In this document: positions 34,359 through 42,739 of the stretch, in pieces
Position numbering within the stretch: position 1 is the stretch's first letter
Layout of the letters: the number at the start of each line of letters is the position of its first letter
From: Streptomyces sp. Ru62
GTDB lineage: Bacteria; Actinomycetota; Actinomycetes; Streptomycetales; Streptomycetaceae
Assembly: GCF_002920615.1 (NCBI RefSeq)
Contig: NZ_PQSU01000013.1
Location: 1 to 64,000 of the forward strand
Direction of reading: 5' to 3'
Length of the DNA: 64,000 nt
The notes under the pieces: model-generated
The model's input: only the letters and a program-made list of their open reading frames with translations
What the model was told of the DNA's origin: nothing
Databases searched by the model: none
Program-made: the position numbers and the translations under genes

Positions 34359-34390
34359 GCAGGGATCCCCCGGGCTTCTGCGGCCCTGCC

Positions 34391-35830
34391 TCACCCCGGT
34401 GGCAGCACCCCGCACAGTGCCTCCAGCGCGGCCCCGTAGGCGTGTTCGGCCGGGGCCGCGTATCCCACCACGAGGCCGTCGCCGGCATTCGTCGGACTGC
34501 GTGGATGCCGGAACGCGGCGAGACCGTCGAGGGCCACGCCCTGCCACACGGCGGCCTTCACCGTCGACCGCTCCGTGCCGGGCGGCAGCCGCAGCACCGC
34601 GTGCAGCCCGGCCGCGATCCCGGTCACCTGGATGTGCGGCGCCTGCGCGGCGAGCGCGGCGACGAGCCGGTCCCGCCGGCGCCGGTACCGCTGCCGCATA
34701 CGCCGCACATGACGGTCGTACGACCCACAGGCGACGAAGTCCGCGAGAGCGAGCTGGTCCAGCACGCTCGCCCACGCCTCCCGCTCGCCCTTCGCCGTCA
34801 GCACCGGCTCCACGTACCGCCGCGGCAGGACCATCCAGCCCAGCCGCAGCGCCGGCGACAGGCTCTTGCTGACCGACCCGATGTGGATCACCCGCTCCGG
34901 GTCGAGCCCCTGAAGCGCGCCGACAGGCCGGCGGTCGTACCGGAACTCGCCGTCGTAGTCGTCCTCCAGCACCACCGCCCCCCGCGCGCGTGCCCAGTCG
35001 ATCACCGCCGCCCGGCGCTCCGGGTGCAGCGGGCCGCCGGTCGGGAACTGGTGCGCGGGCGTCAGCAGCACCGCCCGCTCGCGCCCCAGCGCGTCCACCC
35101 GCGCCCCGTGCTCGTCCAGCGGCAGCGCTACGGTGCGCACGCCGGCCGCCGCGAGCAGTTCCCGGTGGAACCCCAGCCCGTACGCCTCCACGCCCAGCGG
35201 ACCGCGCAACACCCCGCCCGCACCCGGCCCGTCCTGGACGCCCCGGCCGAAGAGAAGCCGCAGCGCGTGCGCGAAACCGGAGCAGATCACGATCCGGTCC
35301 GGCTCGGTACGCACCCCACGCGCGCGAGCCAGATACTCCGTCAGGGTCTCGCGCAACTCGCGGCGCCCGGCGGGATCGCCCGGTCCGAACGCCTCGCTCG
35401 GCGCCGCCTGCAGCGCCCGGCGGTACGAAGCCGCCCATGCCCCACGCGGAAAGGCCGAGGCGTCCGGCGCCCCCTGCCGCAGGTCGTGCCGCGGCCCCCG
35501 CGCGCGCAGAGGCGCCCTGACGGGCGTTCGCCCGGTGTCACGCAGCGGCTCGGCCCGCTCGGCCACCCGCGTCCCGGAACCCTGCCGGGCGGTCAGCCAG
35601 CCCTCCGCGACCAGCTCGGCGTACGCGTCGGCCGCCGTGTTGCGGGCCACCCCCAGGTCCGCGGCGAGCGACCGGTACGGCGGCAACCGGGTGCCCGGCG
35701 CCAACCGCCCGCTGCGCACGGCCTCGCGCAGTGCCCTGGTCAGTGCCGCCCGCCGGCCACCCGGTCCCGACAGCTCCAGGTGCAGATCCGCACCGATCCG
35801 CTCCGCGGAATTGACCCACGATTCCGTCAT
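34391..35830 (-). CDS. MocR-type regulator (GntR HTH fused to PLP aminotransferase fold)
   Basis: 479 aa. Residues about 25-90: winged helix with RLPPYRSLAADLGVARNTAA. Residues 115-479: fold-type I aminotransferase domain, with the PLP-binding lysine at 322 in GSVSKSLSPALRLGW and the EDDYDGEFRYDR motif ahead of it. MocR proteins sense PLP or an amino compound and regulate a nearby gene. The CMD-family gene starts 46 bp away in the opposite direction and is the obvious target. Confidence 0.95.
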   Translation of the reverse strand: MTESWVNSAERIGADLHLELSGPGGRRAALTRALREAVRSGRLAPGTRLPPYRSLAADLGVARNTAADAYAELVAEGWLTARQGSGTRVAERAEPLRDTGRTPVRAPLRARGPRHDLRQGAPDASAFPRGAWAASYRRALQAAPSEAFGPGDPAGRRELRETLTEYLARARGVRTEPDRIVICSGFAHALRLLFGRGVQDGPGAGGVLRGPLGVEAYGLGFHRELLAAAGVRTVALPLDEHGARVDALGRERAVLLTPAHQFPTGGPLHPERRAAVIDWARARGAVVLEDDYDGEFRYDRRPVGALQGLDPERVIHIGSVSKSLSPALRLGWMVLPRRYVEPVLTAKGEREAWASVLDQLALADFVACGSYDRHVRRMRQRYRRRRDRLVAALAAQAPHIQVTGIAAGLHAVLRLPPGTERSTVKAAVWQGVALDGLAAFRHPRSPTNAGDGLVVGYAAPAEHAYGAALEALCGVLPPG

Positions 35831-35876
35831 GGAAATGCACCCTACAGCCGGTCTTTTCGGCCCCTAGGTTGAAGCC

Positions 35877-36407
35877 ATGACGACGAACACGACCACCGCG
35901 ACCGCCATCACCGTCGACCTCCCGAACGGCATCGCCACGGCCGAGGCCGCCCGCACCCGCCTGGACTTCGCGAAGGCGGCCCCGAAGGTGTTCCGGGCGA
36001 TCGTCGGCCTGGACGCCGCCGCCCGCCAGGGCCTCGACCCGGCCCTGGTCGAACTGATCCAGATCCGCGCCTCCCATCTCAACCACTGCGCCTACTGCCT
36101 GCACATGCACACCAACGACGCCCGCAGGGCCGGCGAGAGCGAGGACCGGCTCCACATGGTCGCCGTCTGGCGCGAGGCCCGGCACTTCTTCACCCCGAAG
36201 GAACAGGCCGCCCTCGCCCTGACGGAGGCGGTGACCCTGGTCGCCGACGGCGGCGTCCCCGACACCGTCTACGCGGAGGCCGCCGCCCACTTCGAGGACC
36301 AGGAACTGGCCCACGTCCTCTCCCTCATCCTCACGATCAACACGTGGAACCGCGTGGCCCTGGCCACGGGGAAGGTCGCGGGCACGGACGAACGCGCCGC
36401 CGGCTGA
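35877..36407 (+). CDS. Carboxymuconolactone decarboxylase / AhpD-like protein
   Basis: 176 aa. The motif ASHLNHCAYCLHMHTNDARR holds the C-x-x-C...H redox site of AhpD-type CMD proteins; LFAKAAPK-like N-terminal helix and HVLSLILTINTWNRVALATG follow, the standard fold and length. These proteins reduce peroxiredoxins or act in alkylhydroperoxide defence. Divergent from the MocR regulator, with only 46 bp shared, so regulation by it is likely. Confidence 0.92.
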   Translation: MTTNTTTATAITVDLPNGIATAEAARTRLDFAKAAPKVFRAIVGLDAAARQGLDPALVELIQIRASHLNHCAYCLHMHTNDARRAGESEDRLHMVAVWREARHFFTPKEQAALALTEAVTLVADGGVPDTVYAEAAAHFEDQELAHVLSLILTINTWNRVALATGKVAGTDERAAG

Positions 36408-36467
36408 GCGGGCCGCCGCCACCGATTCCCGGCCGCACCCGTGCCCGTCCGGCTCGCTGACGGTGAA

Positions 36468-37955
36468 TCAGACCACCATCGGCCGATCCGTGGGCCGGAT
36501 CGGGGCCGGGAGACTGGAACTCCCCGTCAGATAGTGGTCCACGGCCGCCGCGACCGCCCGCCCCTCGGCTATCGCCCACACGATGAGCGACTGCCCGCGC
36601 GCCGCGTCCCCCGCGGCGAACACCCCTGGGGCGTTGGTCGCGAAACCGTCGTCCCGGGCGATCGTCCCGCGCGGCTGCAACGCCAGCCCCAACTGCTCGA
36701 TCAGACCGTCCTCCTGGTCCGGCCCGGAGAACCCGAGGGCGAGCAGTACGAGGTCGGCGGGGAGCGTCCGATCGGTGCCCGGCACCGGACGCCGCTGCTC
36801 GTCGACCTCCACCAGATGCAGTGACCGCACATTCCCCCTCTCGTCTCCCTCGAAGCGGAGCGTGGACGCCGCGAACAGCCGCGCGTCCGCGTCCGCCGCC
36901 GGTGCCGTACGCAGCTCCCGCGCCTCCTCGTGCGCGGCCGACAGCCGGTAGATCTTGGGGTACGTCGGCCACGGCTCGGTGTCCTCGTCGCGCTCCGCAT
37001 CCGGCTGGGCGTAGATGTCCAGCTGGGTCACGGACGCGGCTCCCTCGCGCACCGCGGTGCCCAGACAGTCCGCCCCGGTGTCCCCACCGCCGACGATCAC
37101 GACGTGCTTGCCGGCGGCCGACAGCGGCGATACCTCCAGATCCCCCTCGCACACCCGATTGGCCAGCGGCAGGTATTCCATCGCCTGGTGTATCCCGTCC
37201 AACGCACGGCCCGGCACCTCAAGTTCCCGCCACGCCGTCGCACCCGTGGCGATCACCACCGCGTCGTACCGGGACCGCAGCTCGGCCGCGGGGACGTCCC
37301 GGCCGACCGCCGTCGACGTACGGAACTTCGTCCCCTCGGCCCGCATCTGCTCGATCCGCCGCTCCAGATGCCGTTTCTCCATCTTGAACGCGGGGATGCC
37401 GTACCGCATCAGCCCGCCGATCCGGTCGTCCTTCTCGTACACCGCCACCGTGTGTCCCGCCCGGGTCAGCTGCTGTGCCGCGGCCAGTCCGGTGGGCCCG
37501 GAGCCGATGACGGCGACCGTCTTCCCGGACAGCCGCTCGGGCGGGCGGGGCGGCGTGAAACCCTCCTCCCACGCCCGGTCGGCGATCGCGCACTCGACGT
37601 TCTTGATGGTGACGGCCGGCTGGTTGATCGCCAGCACGCACCCCGCCTCGCACGGTGCCGGACACAGCCGCCCGGTGAACTCCGGGAAGTTGTTGGTGGC
37701 GTGCAGCCGGTCGCTCGCCGACCGCCAGTCCTCCCGCGCGACCAGGTCGTTCCACTCGGGGATGAGATTGCCCAGCGGGCAGGCCTGGTGGCAGAACGGG
37801 ATGCCGCAGTCCATGCAGCGGTCGGCCTGCTTGCTGATGATGGGCAGCAGCGCGCCCGGGACGTACACCTCGTCCCAGTCCCGCACCCGCTGCCCGACGG
37901 GCCGCCGCGGCCACTCCTGGCGCGGCGTGGTCATGAACCCCTTGGGATCGGCCAT
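36468..37955 (-). CDS. gltD: Glutamate synthase small subunit (GltD-like) without GltB
   Basis: 495 aa from ATG 37955, with GAGGAAG 6 nt upstream; the open frame continues further 5' without a start signal. N-terminal Fe-S domain with DRCMDCGIPFCHQACPLGN and RLCPAPCEAGC; FAD-binding GSGPTGLAAAQQL; NADPH-binding VIVGGGDTGADC; C-terminal GVFAAGDAARGQSLIVWAI. It passes electrons from NADPH through FAD and Fe-S centres to GltB, which makes glutamate from glutamine and 2-oxoglutarate. No gltB lies beside it, unlike the usual gltBD operon, so it may pair with a distant GltB or another partner. Confidence 0.9.
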   Translation of the reverse strand: MADPKGFMTTPRQEWPRRPVGQRVRDWDEVYVPGALLPIISKQADRCMDCGIPFCHQACPLGNLIPEWNDLVAREDWRSASDRLHATNNFPEFTGRLCPAPCEAGCVLAINQPAVTIKNVECAIADRAWEEGFTPPRPPERLSGKTVAVIGSGPTGLAAAQQLTRAGHTVAVYEKDDRIGGLMRYGIPAFKMEKRHLERRIEQMRAEGTKFRTSTAVGRDVPAAELRSRYDAVVIATGATAWRELEVPGRALDGIHQAMEYLPLANRVCEGDLEVSPLSAAGKHVVIVGGGDTGADCLGTAVREGAASVTQLDIYAQPDAERDEDTEPWPTYPKIYRLSAAHEEARELRTAPAADADARLFAASTLRFEGDERGNVRSLHLVEVDEQRRPVPGTDRTLPADLVLLALGFSGPDQEDGLIEQLGLALQPRGTIARDDGFATNAPGVFAAGDAARGQSLIVWAIAEGRAVAAAVDHYLTGSSSLPAPIRPTDRPMVV

Positions 37956-38164
37956 GGCGTCTTCCTCGCGTACGGGCACCGGAGGCACCGGGTGTACGAA
38001 GGGCCGTGCGTCTTCGGGCGGCACTCTTCCGGCCACGATACGTCTCCGCCGACGCCCGCGCAGAGTGGGGGACAGCGCTTTCTCCCGGGGGTCGCGACGC
38101 CGGTGCGGTGTGAGGTGGTGCGGTGCGCGATGGTGCGCTGCGCGACGGTGCGGTGCGGGGAGGC

Positions 38165-38644
38165 TCAGGCGAGAGCCACTATGTAGACCAAGGACGCCGC
38201 GGCAGAGGCGACCGTCCGGACGTGGTTCCAGAACGTCCACTCGCGCACATACGCCGGCCAGTACACCGCGGCCTCCGGCGCCCCCGGCGTGAGCCGGGCC
38301 AGGCGGTCGTTGCGGGGCACGTTCGCCACGATCGTCAACCCGAACGAGCCGACCAGGTACAGCGCGCTTCCCAGCAGCAGCTCCACCTTCCCCTCCTCCG
38401 GCCACACCACGAACGTCACCACCGCGATCAGCGCGCTCGCCGCCGCCGATCCGGCGAACAAGGTCATGAAGGCCGGCCGTACCGCCGCGACGTTGATCGC
38501 GTTCATCGCCGCCACGCCCTGCGCGGGCGGCAGCGCCGCGAGCCCCCGCATCACGAAGGTCGAGAACCCGCAGAAGACACCGGCCACCAGCCCGGTCCCG
38601 ACAACGCCCACCACGACCAGCACGAAGAACGGCCCGCCGATCAT
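38165..38644 (-). CDS. DUF1772 (anthrone oxygenase-like) membrane protein
   Basis: 159 aa from ATG 38644 (GGGGG upstream); GTG 38668 is an alternative. Four membrane helices: FFVLVVVGVVGTGLVAGVF, SAAASALIAVVTFVVW, LLLGSALYLVGSFGLTIVA and a C-terminal VASAAASLVYIVALA. NVPRNDRLARL and WNHVRTVASAAA are typical of DUF1772. A role is not known for this subgroup; the anthrone-oxygenase name comes from fungal relatives. Confidence 0.85.
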   Translation of the reverse strand: MIGGPFFVLVVVGVVGTGLVAGVFCGFSTFVMRGLAALPPAQGVAAMNAINVAAVRPAFMTLFAGSAAASALIAVVTFVVWPEEGKVELLLGSALYLVGSFGLTIVANVPRNDRLARLTPGAPEAAVYWPAYVREWTFWNHVRTVASAAASLVYIVALA

Positions 38645-38807
38645 CCCCAGACCCCCATCCCGTCCCACCCGGACCGCCGCCCGGCACCGACATCACCTTC
38701 ACGCGCCGGCGCACCCCGTGCACCTACGCACACGTCCCGACCGCTCACACAGCTCCCCGCCCCTCCGGTCGCCGCAGCGGGGGCTGCGCGCAACCGTGCC
38801 GCTGGGG

Positions 38808-38866
38808 CATGGGTGGGTGCTGGGGGGAACGCCTCCCATGGGTGGGTGCTGGGGGAGCGCCCTCCG
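38808..38866. repeat. 29-bp direct repeat
   Basis: CATGGGTGGGTGCTGGGGG occurs at 38808 and 38837. It is part of a 659-bp gene-free stretch (38645-39303) between two minus-strand genes. Long open frames run across it but are low-complexity and have no ribosome binding site. Confidence 0.6.
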
Positions 38867-38903
38867 GGGAGGCACCCCGCCGGCGCGGGCAGGCGTTGCC
38901 GAC

Positions 38904-38933
38904 CCAGCCAGCCAGCCAGCCAGCCAGCCAGCC
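38904..38933. repeat. Tetranucleotide microsatellite (CAGC)n
   Basis: About seven uninterrupted copies of CAGC. Length variation by slippage is likely. Not within a supported gene. Confidence 0.9.
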
Positions 38934-39090
38934 TTGGCCCGGCCCGCCCAGCCTTTGCCCGCTGTCGCACGGACCCTGCGGACGCCGGCGGTCGCCCGCT
39001 GACGACCCCTGTCGTGGATGCCCCAGCCGGGCGGCCCGTGGGTGTCGGTGCCTGTCCCGGAGCCGCCGCCCGGTCGTCCTTCGCCGCCCG

Positions 39091-39195
39091 GTCGCGCAGG
39101 CCCCAGCAGTGTCGCCGGTTGCACGAGGTCCCGCCGACGCCCTGGTCGCATGAGCCCCAGTGGCCGCCTCGTCGCATGAGCCCCAGTGGCGCCGC
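39091..39195. repeat. 26-27-bp degenerate repeat
   Basis: GTCGCATGAGCCCCAGTGGC occurs at 39145 and 39171 (26 bp apart) with a weaker copy at 39091 (GTCGCGCAGGCCCCAGCAGTG). Third repeat type within the same gene-free stretch. Confidence 0.6.
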
Positions 39196-39303
39196 CACCG
39201 CAAACGCCCCAGCCGAGATCCGCTCTGCTGACACCCCGGGCGCGTGCTCGCTCACGCATACCCCGGCCCGCCACCCCGTCCGCGTCACCCCCCACGCCCT
39301 TCC

Positions 39304-40002
39304 TCAACCCACGTCTTCCTCCCCATTCGCCTGCCACGCCCGCAGCACGCTCTCCACGGTGCCCGCGATCCGGCGCCGCGCCTCGTAGCGCGGTACCCCG
39401 CTCATCAAGAGCTGGTCGTACGCCGTGTCCCCATGCCGTACGCCCGCCACGACCGCCGAGATCACCGCCCCTTCGGTCAGTGCCCGCCCGGCCGCGCTGC
39501 GACCCACCCGCCCACTGCCCCGCACCGACGCGTGGGCCGCGATGGCGCGGGCCCGCTCGGCCGGGCAACCGGGGAACAACCCAAGGATCTCGGCCGCGAA
39601 CGCCGCCGCGAACCGTTCGTCCTCCGCCGCCCGGCGCCGCGCGTCCCGCGCCCGCCGCCGACGCCGGGCCTCGGAATCCGCCAGACAGCGGATCTCGGCC
39701 CGGGCCAGCGCGGCCTCCTCCACGAGCACACCCTGACGTTCGTAGCGGCTCTTGCGCCGGTTGAACCGCACGACCACCACCGACAGCGTGCTCTCCTCCC
39801 GCGACCTGCGAGTCAGGGCCGTGTCGCCGCGCGGCAGGAACACCAGGTGGCCGAGGTCGGCGCAGTCCAGGCAGCGCGGCGCCCCGTCCTCGAGCACCAG
39901 CAGCGACAGCGGACCACGCCGGCAACCAGCACACCGCTTGCGCTTCAGCGGCTGGATGACGACAAGCCGACCGGGGGAGTGGGGAGTTGCGGGAAGCGCC
40001 AT
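39304..40002 (-). CDS. DUF2293 protein with N-terminal zinc-finger-like motif
   Basis: 232 aa from ATG 40002; the upstream open frame is Arg/Gly-rich and lacks a start signal. Residues 15-45 hold CAGC and CLDC, a probable zinc ribbon (KRKRCAGCRRGPLSLLVLED, then RCLDCADLGHLVFLP). The C-terminal DUF2293 domain reads HASVRGSGRVGRSAAGRALT, then VVAGVRHGDTAYDQLLMSGV and a PRYEARRRI end. Function unknown; the two C-x-x-C pairs and the basic central helix suggest nucleic-acid contact. Confidence 0.9.
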   Translation of the reverse strand: MALPATPHSPGRLVVIQPLKRKRCAGCRRGPLSLLVLEDGAPRCLDCADLGHLVFLPRGDTALTRRSREESTLSVVVVRFNRRKSRYERQGVLVEEAALARAEIRCLADSEARRRRRARDARRRAAEDERFAAAFAAEILGLFPGCPAERARAIAAHASVRGSGRVGRSAAGRALTEGAVISAVVAGVRHGDTAYDQLLMSGVPRYEARRRIAGTVESVLRAWQANGEEDVG

Positions 40003-40213
40003 ACGCGGTACTTTCCCCGTCACCGCCCACGCCTCCCACGCCGGCCTTCGCCGCTTCCCCGTCCGCCAGGTGCCAGTTCCCTCCCCTCGTCCCTCCTCCT
40101 GTGCACCTCCCGTATGTCCCCGTAGGCCCTCCTCCCCCGTCTTCCGCCCGCCACAACGACCCGTCCTCCCGTCGCAAGACCCCCCCCGTGTCGAGTACGC
40201 CCTCACCCTCCTC

Positions 40214-40261
40214 GGTCGCACCTTGATCCACCTCCTCGGTCACACCTTGATCCCCCTCCTT
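40214..40261. repeat. 24-bp direct repeat upstream of the DUF2293 gene
   Basis: GGTCGCACCTTGATCCACCT begins at 40214 and GGTCACACCTTGATCCCCCT at 40238, an exact 24-bp period with two mismatches. It is about 210 bp upstream of the DUF2293 start and 125 bp ahead of the kinase-like gene. The gap 40003-40386 has no other supported content. Confidence 0.6.
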
Positions 40262-40386
40262 GACGCCGCCCGCGCCTGGAGCGAAAGCCACCTCCCCGCC
40301 CTGTTCGCGGTCCGCCGCGCGGCCGGACAGCCCACCTGACGCCGGCACCCGCTCCGCTCTTGTCCGCCACCCGGCATCATGGGCCT

Positions 40387-41019
40387 GTGCGACTGGAAGC
40401 GATCACCTGGGAGCGGCTGGCCGAGCGGCTTGCCGACCGGCTGGCCGGTGCCGAGCCGGCCGACGGCGCGGCCTGGCAGCGCGTCGGCTTCGACGGGGCT
40501 CCGGCCGCCCGTCCGGGAGACCTCGCCGCGCGTGTCGGCGAGGCGCTGCGGGTGCGCGGCAGGCCCTCGCTCGTGGTCGGCGCCGAGGGCTTCCTGCGCC
40601 CCGCCTCGCTCCGTCTGGAGCACGGGCGGCGGGACGCGGAGTCGTACTACAACGGATGGTTCGACACGGGCGCCCTGTGGCGGGAGGTCTTCGGGCCGCT
40701 CGACCCCGGAGGCAGCGGGCGGATCCTGCCAGACCTGTGGGATCCGGCCACGGACCGGGCCACCCGCAGTCCCTACGTCCAACTCCCGCCCGGCGGGATC
40801 CTGTTGATCCACGGTCCCCTCCTGCTGCGTCACTGGTTCCCCTTCGATCTGTCAGTGCACCTCTTCCTCTCCCCGGGCGCCCTCCGCCGCCGTACACCCG
40901 AGGCCGACCACTGGACCCTCCCCGCCTTCGAGCGCTACGAGGCCGAGACCGACCCGGCCGGGACGGCGGACGTCCTGGTGCGAGCCGACGACCCGCGCCA
41001 CCCCGCCTGGAGCGGCTGA
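40387..41019 (+). CDS. Uridine-kinase-like protein with degenerate P-loop
   Basis: 210 aa from GTG 40387. Overall layout matches Streptomyces uridine-kinase-like proteins: SLVVGAEGFLRPASLRLEHG, then DAESYYNGWFDTGALWREVF and DPGGSGRILPDLWDPATDRA, then a GGILLIHGPLLLR block. In these relatives the N-terminal strand is followed by a G-x-x-x-x-GKT/S loop; here the place reads FDGAPAARPGD, lacking the Lys and Ser/Thr. ATP hydrolysis is therefore doubtful, so it may be a non-catalytic paralogue. A PPOX pseudogene follows directly. Confidence 0.75.
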   Translation: MRLEAITWERLAERLADRLAGAEPADGAAWQRVGFDGAPAARPGDLAARVGEALRVRGRPSLVVGAEGFLRPASLRLEHGRRDAESYYNGWFDTGALWREVFGPLDPGGSGRILPDLWDPATDRATRSPYVQLPPGGILLIHGPLLLRHWFPFDLSVHLFLSPGALRRRTPEADHWTLPAFERYEAETDPAGTADVLVRADDPRHPAWSG

Positions 41020-41048
41020 TCCGCGAGCGCCGCCCGCAGATCCAGCCG

Positions 41049-41330
41049 GTGGGCCACCTTCGGCCCCTCGACGATTCCCTCCGCCCTCTACTGGGCGGCA
41101 CGACCTTCGCCGGTATCGCCATGCTCGGCACCGACGGCGCCCCGCAGAATCCCGTTTGTCTGGATCGAACGCGAGGGCGACAGCGTGCTCTTCTCGTCCG
41201 TCGACCGCCGTTGGAAGGTGCGCCCGGATCTCGGCCGAGTGACAGGGGGCCGCCAGTCGAAGACGGAGACGACGAGACCCGCGTGATCGTCACGGTCGTT
41301 CGGCGGAAGGTCGTGACCTTCTCACCCTGA
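41049..41330 (+). pseudogene. Frameshifted, internally deleted F420/PPOX-family oxidoreductase
   Basis: Frame one reads LRPLLGGTTFAGIAMLGTDG, then APQNPV; near 41155 a one-base shift is needed to continue as VWIEREGDSVLFSSVDRRWK. The original frame resumes for a C-terminus-like DETRVIVTVVRRKVVTFSP and stop at 41330. PPOX/F420-dependent pyridoxamine-oxidase-fold proteins are about 130-150 aa; here the central 60 residues are missing. No functional product is expected. Confidence 0.65.
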
Positions 41331-41435
41331 CCGGCCGCAGCCGCCGTGTCCCCGGGCCCCACGCGAACCGGCACCCCGCGGTCCGGTCCCCGCGGCCCCG
41401 GTTCCTGCGGCTCCGGTCCCCCGAGTCCCCGCCGC

Positions 41436-42563
41436 TCAGAGCCAGCCGTTGCGCCGGAAGCCCCGGTACACCGCCAGACAGGCCCCCGCCGTCACGGCCA
41501 TGATCAGTGGATAGCCGAACCGCCAGTGCAGCTCCGGCATGTGCTCGAAGTTCATGCCGTACACCCCGCACACCATCGTCGGCACGGCGATCACCGCGGC
41601 CCAGGCCGTGATCTTCCGCATGTCCTCGTTCTGCGCCACCGTCACCTGTGCGAGATGCGCCTGCAGGATCGAGTTGAGCAATTCGTCGAAGGCGGCGATC
41701 TGTTCCTTGGCCCGGATCAAGTGGTCGAGCACATCCCGGAAGTAGGTCTGTATCTCCGGGGCGACAACCCGCATCGGCCGGGTCGCCAGCTCCTCCACCG
41801 GGCGGCCCAATGGCACCACCGCCCGCTTCAGCTCCAACAGCTCACGCTTCATCTGGTAGATGCGGCCCGCGTCCAGACGCGCGCCGTTCTCCGAGAACAC
41901 GTCCGTCTCGACCTGGTCGATGTCGGCCTGCACCGCGTCCGTCACGCTGAGGTAGTCGTCGACCACATGGTCGGCGATCGCGTGCAGCACCGCCGCCGGC
42001 CCCTTGGCCAGCTGGTGCGGGTCAGCCTCCAACTCCTCGCGCAGCGGCCCCAATGAGCCGTGGCGGCCGTGCCGCACCGTGATCACGAAGTCCTCGCCGA
42101 CGAACACCATGATCTCGCCGGTGTCCACCACCTCGCTGGTCGCCGTCAGCTGCTCGTGCTCCACGTAACAGACGGTCTTGAACACCGCGAAGAGCGTGTC
42201 CCCGTAGTGCTCCAGCTTCGGCCGCTGGTGTGCCTCGACCGCGTCCTCCACCGCCAGCGGATGCAGGTCGAACAGCTCGGCGATACCGGTGAACTCACGG
42301 TCCGTCGGCTCGTGCAGCCCGAGCCAGACGAAGCCCTCTCCGGTCTTGCGCACCAGCCGTACGGCATCCACCAGGTCGGCGCACCCGGGCACGCGCACGC
42401 CGTCCTGGTACGTCACGCAGTTCACCACCGAGGAGCCCAGCGGCGACCTGGCGGGATGGCTCAGGTCCACGCGCGGCCGGCGCCGGGCCAACCGCGCCAC
42501 CTTGCGCAGGCCGCCGACCCTGCTCAGCCCCGTGACCTTCCGCAGATTCCCTGCCATGGACAT
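41436..42563 (-). CDS. corA: CorA family magnesium/cobalt transporter
   Basis: 375 aa. A large N-terminal cytosolic domain with long helices is followed by two C-terminal membrane helices; the first ends with the selectivity motif in VYGMNFEHMPEL, and the second is PLIMAVTAGACLAVYRGF. The protein functions as a homopentameric Mg2+ channel. The N-terminal 45 residues are basic and family-variable. It is divergent from the methyltransferase gene; no Mg-sensing leader was recognised in the short gap. Confidence 0.95.
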   Translation of the reverse strand: MSMAGNLRKVTGLSRVGGLRKVARLARRRPRVDLSHPARSPLGSSVVNCVTYQDGVRVPGCADLVDAVRLVRKTGEGFVWLGLHEPTDREFTGIAELFDLHPLAVEDAVEAHQRPKLEHYGDTLFAVFKTVCYVEHEQLTATSEVVDTGEIMVFVGEDFVITVRHGRHGSLGPLREELEADPHQLAKGPAAVLHAIADHVVDDYLSVTDAVQADIDQVETDVFSENGARLDAGRIYQMKRELLELKRAVVPLGRPVEELATRPMRVVAPEIQTYFRDVLDHLIRAKEQIAAFDELLNSILQAHLAQVTVAQNEDMRKITAWAAVIAVPTMVCGVYGMNFEHMPELHWRFGYPLIMAVTAGACLAVYRGFRRNGWL

Positions 42564-42739
42564 CTGGATCTCCTCGTGTGGATCTCCTCGCGTGACGCTT
42601 TCGCGCCTTGCCCGGCAAGTGTGCCAGTCCCAGGCGAAGCGCGGGCAAGCCTGTGGGAACAGGGAGTTCCGCTTTGTTCCCGCCTGTGGATGACCGGGCG
42701 ACCGAGCCGGACGGTCCGGCTGACTGGGAGGATCGGAGC

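Noticed and set aside
38641..39288. 215-codon minus-strand frame over the microsatellite region
   Set aside because: Low complexity, made of repeat translation (GWLAGWLAGW), no family match or start signal.
40845..40868. TGTCAGTG as a further PafBC site
   Set aside because: Inside a coding region and followed by no TAnnnT at 8-nt spacing.
41034..41330. PPOX remnant as an intact gene
   Set aside because: Needs a frameshift and lacks the family core, so treated as a pseudogene.
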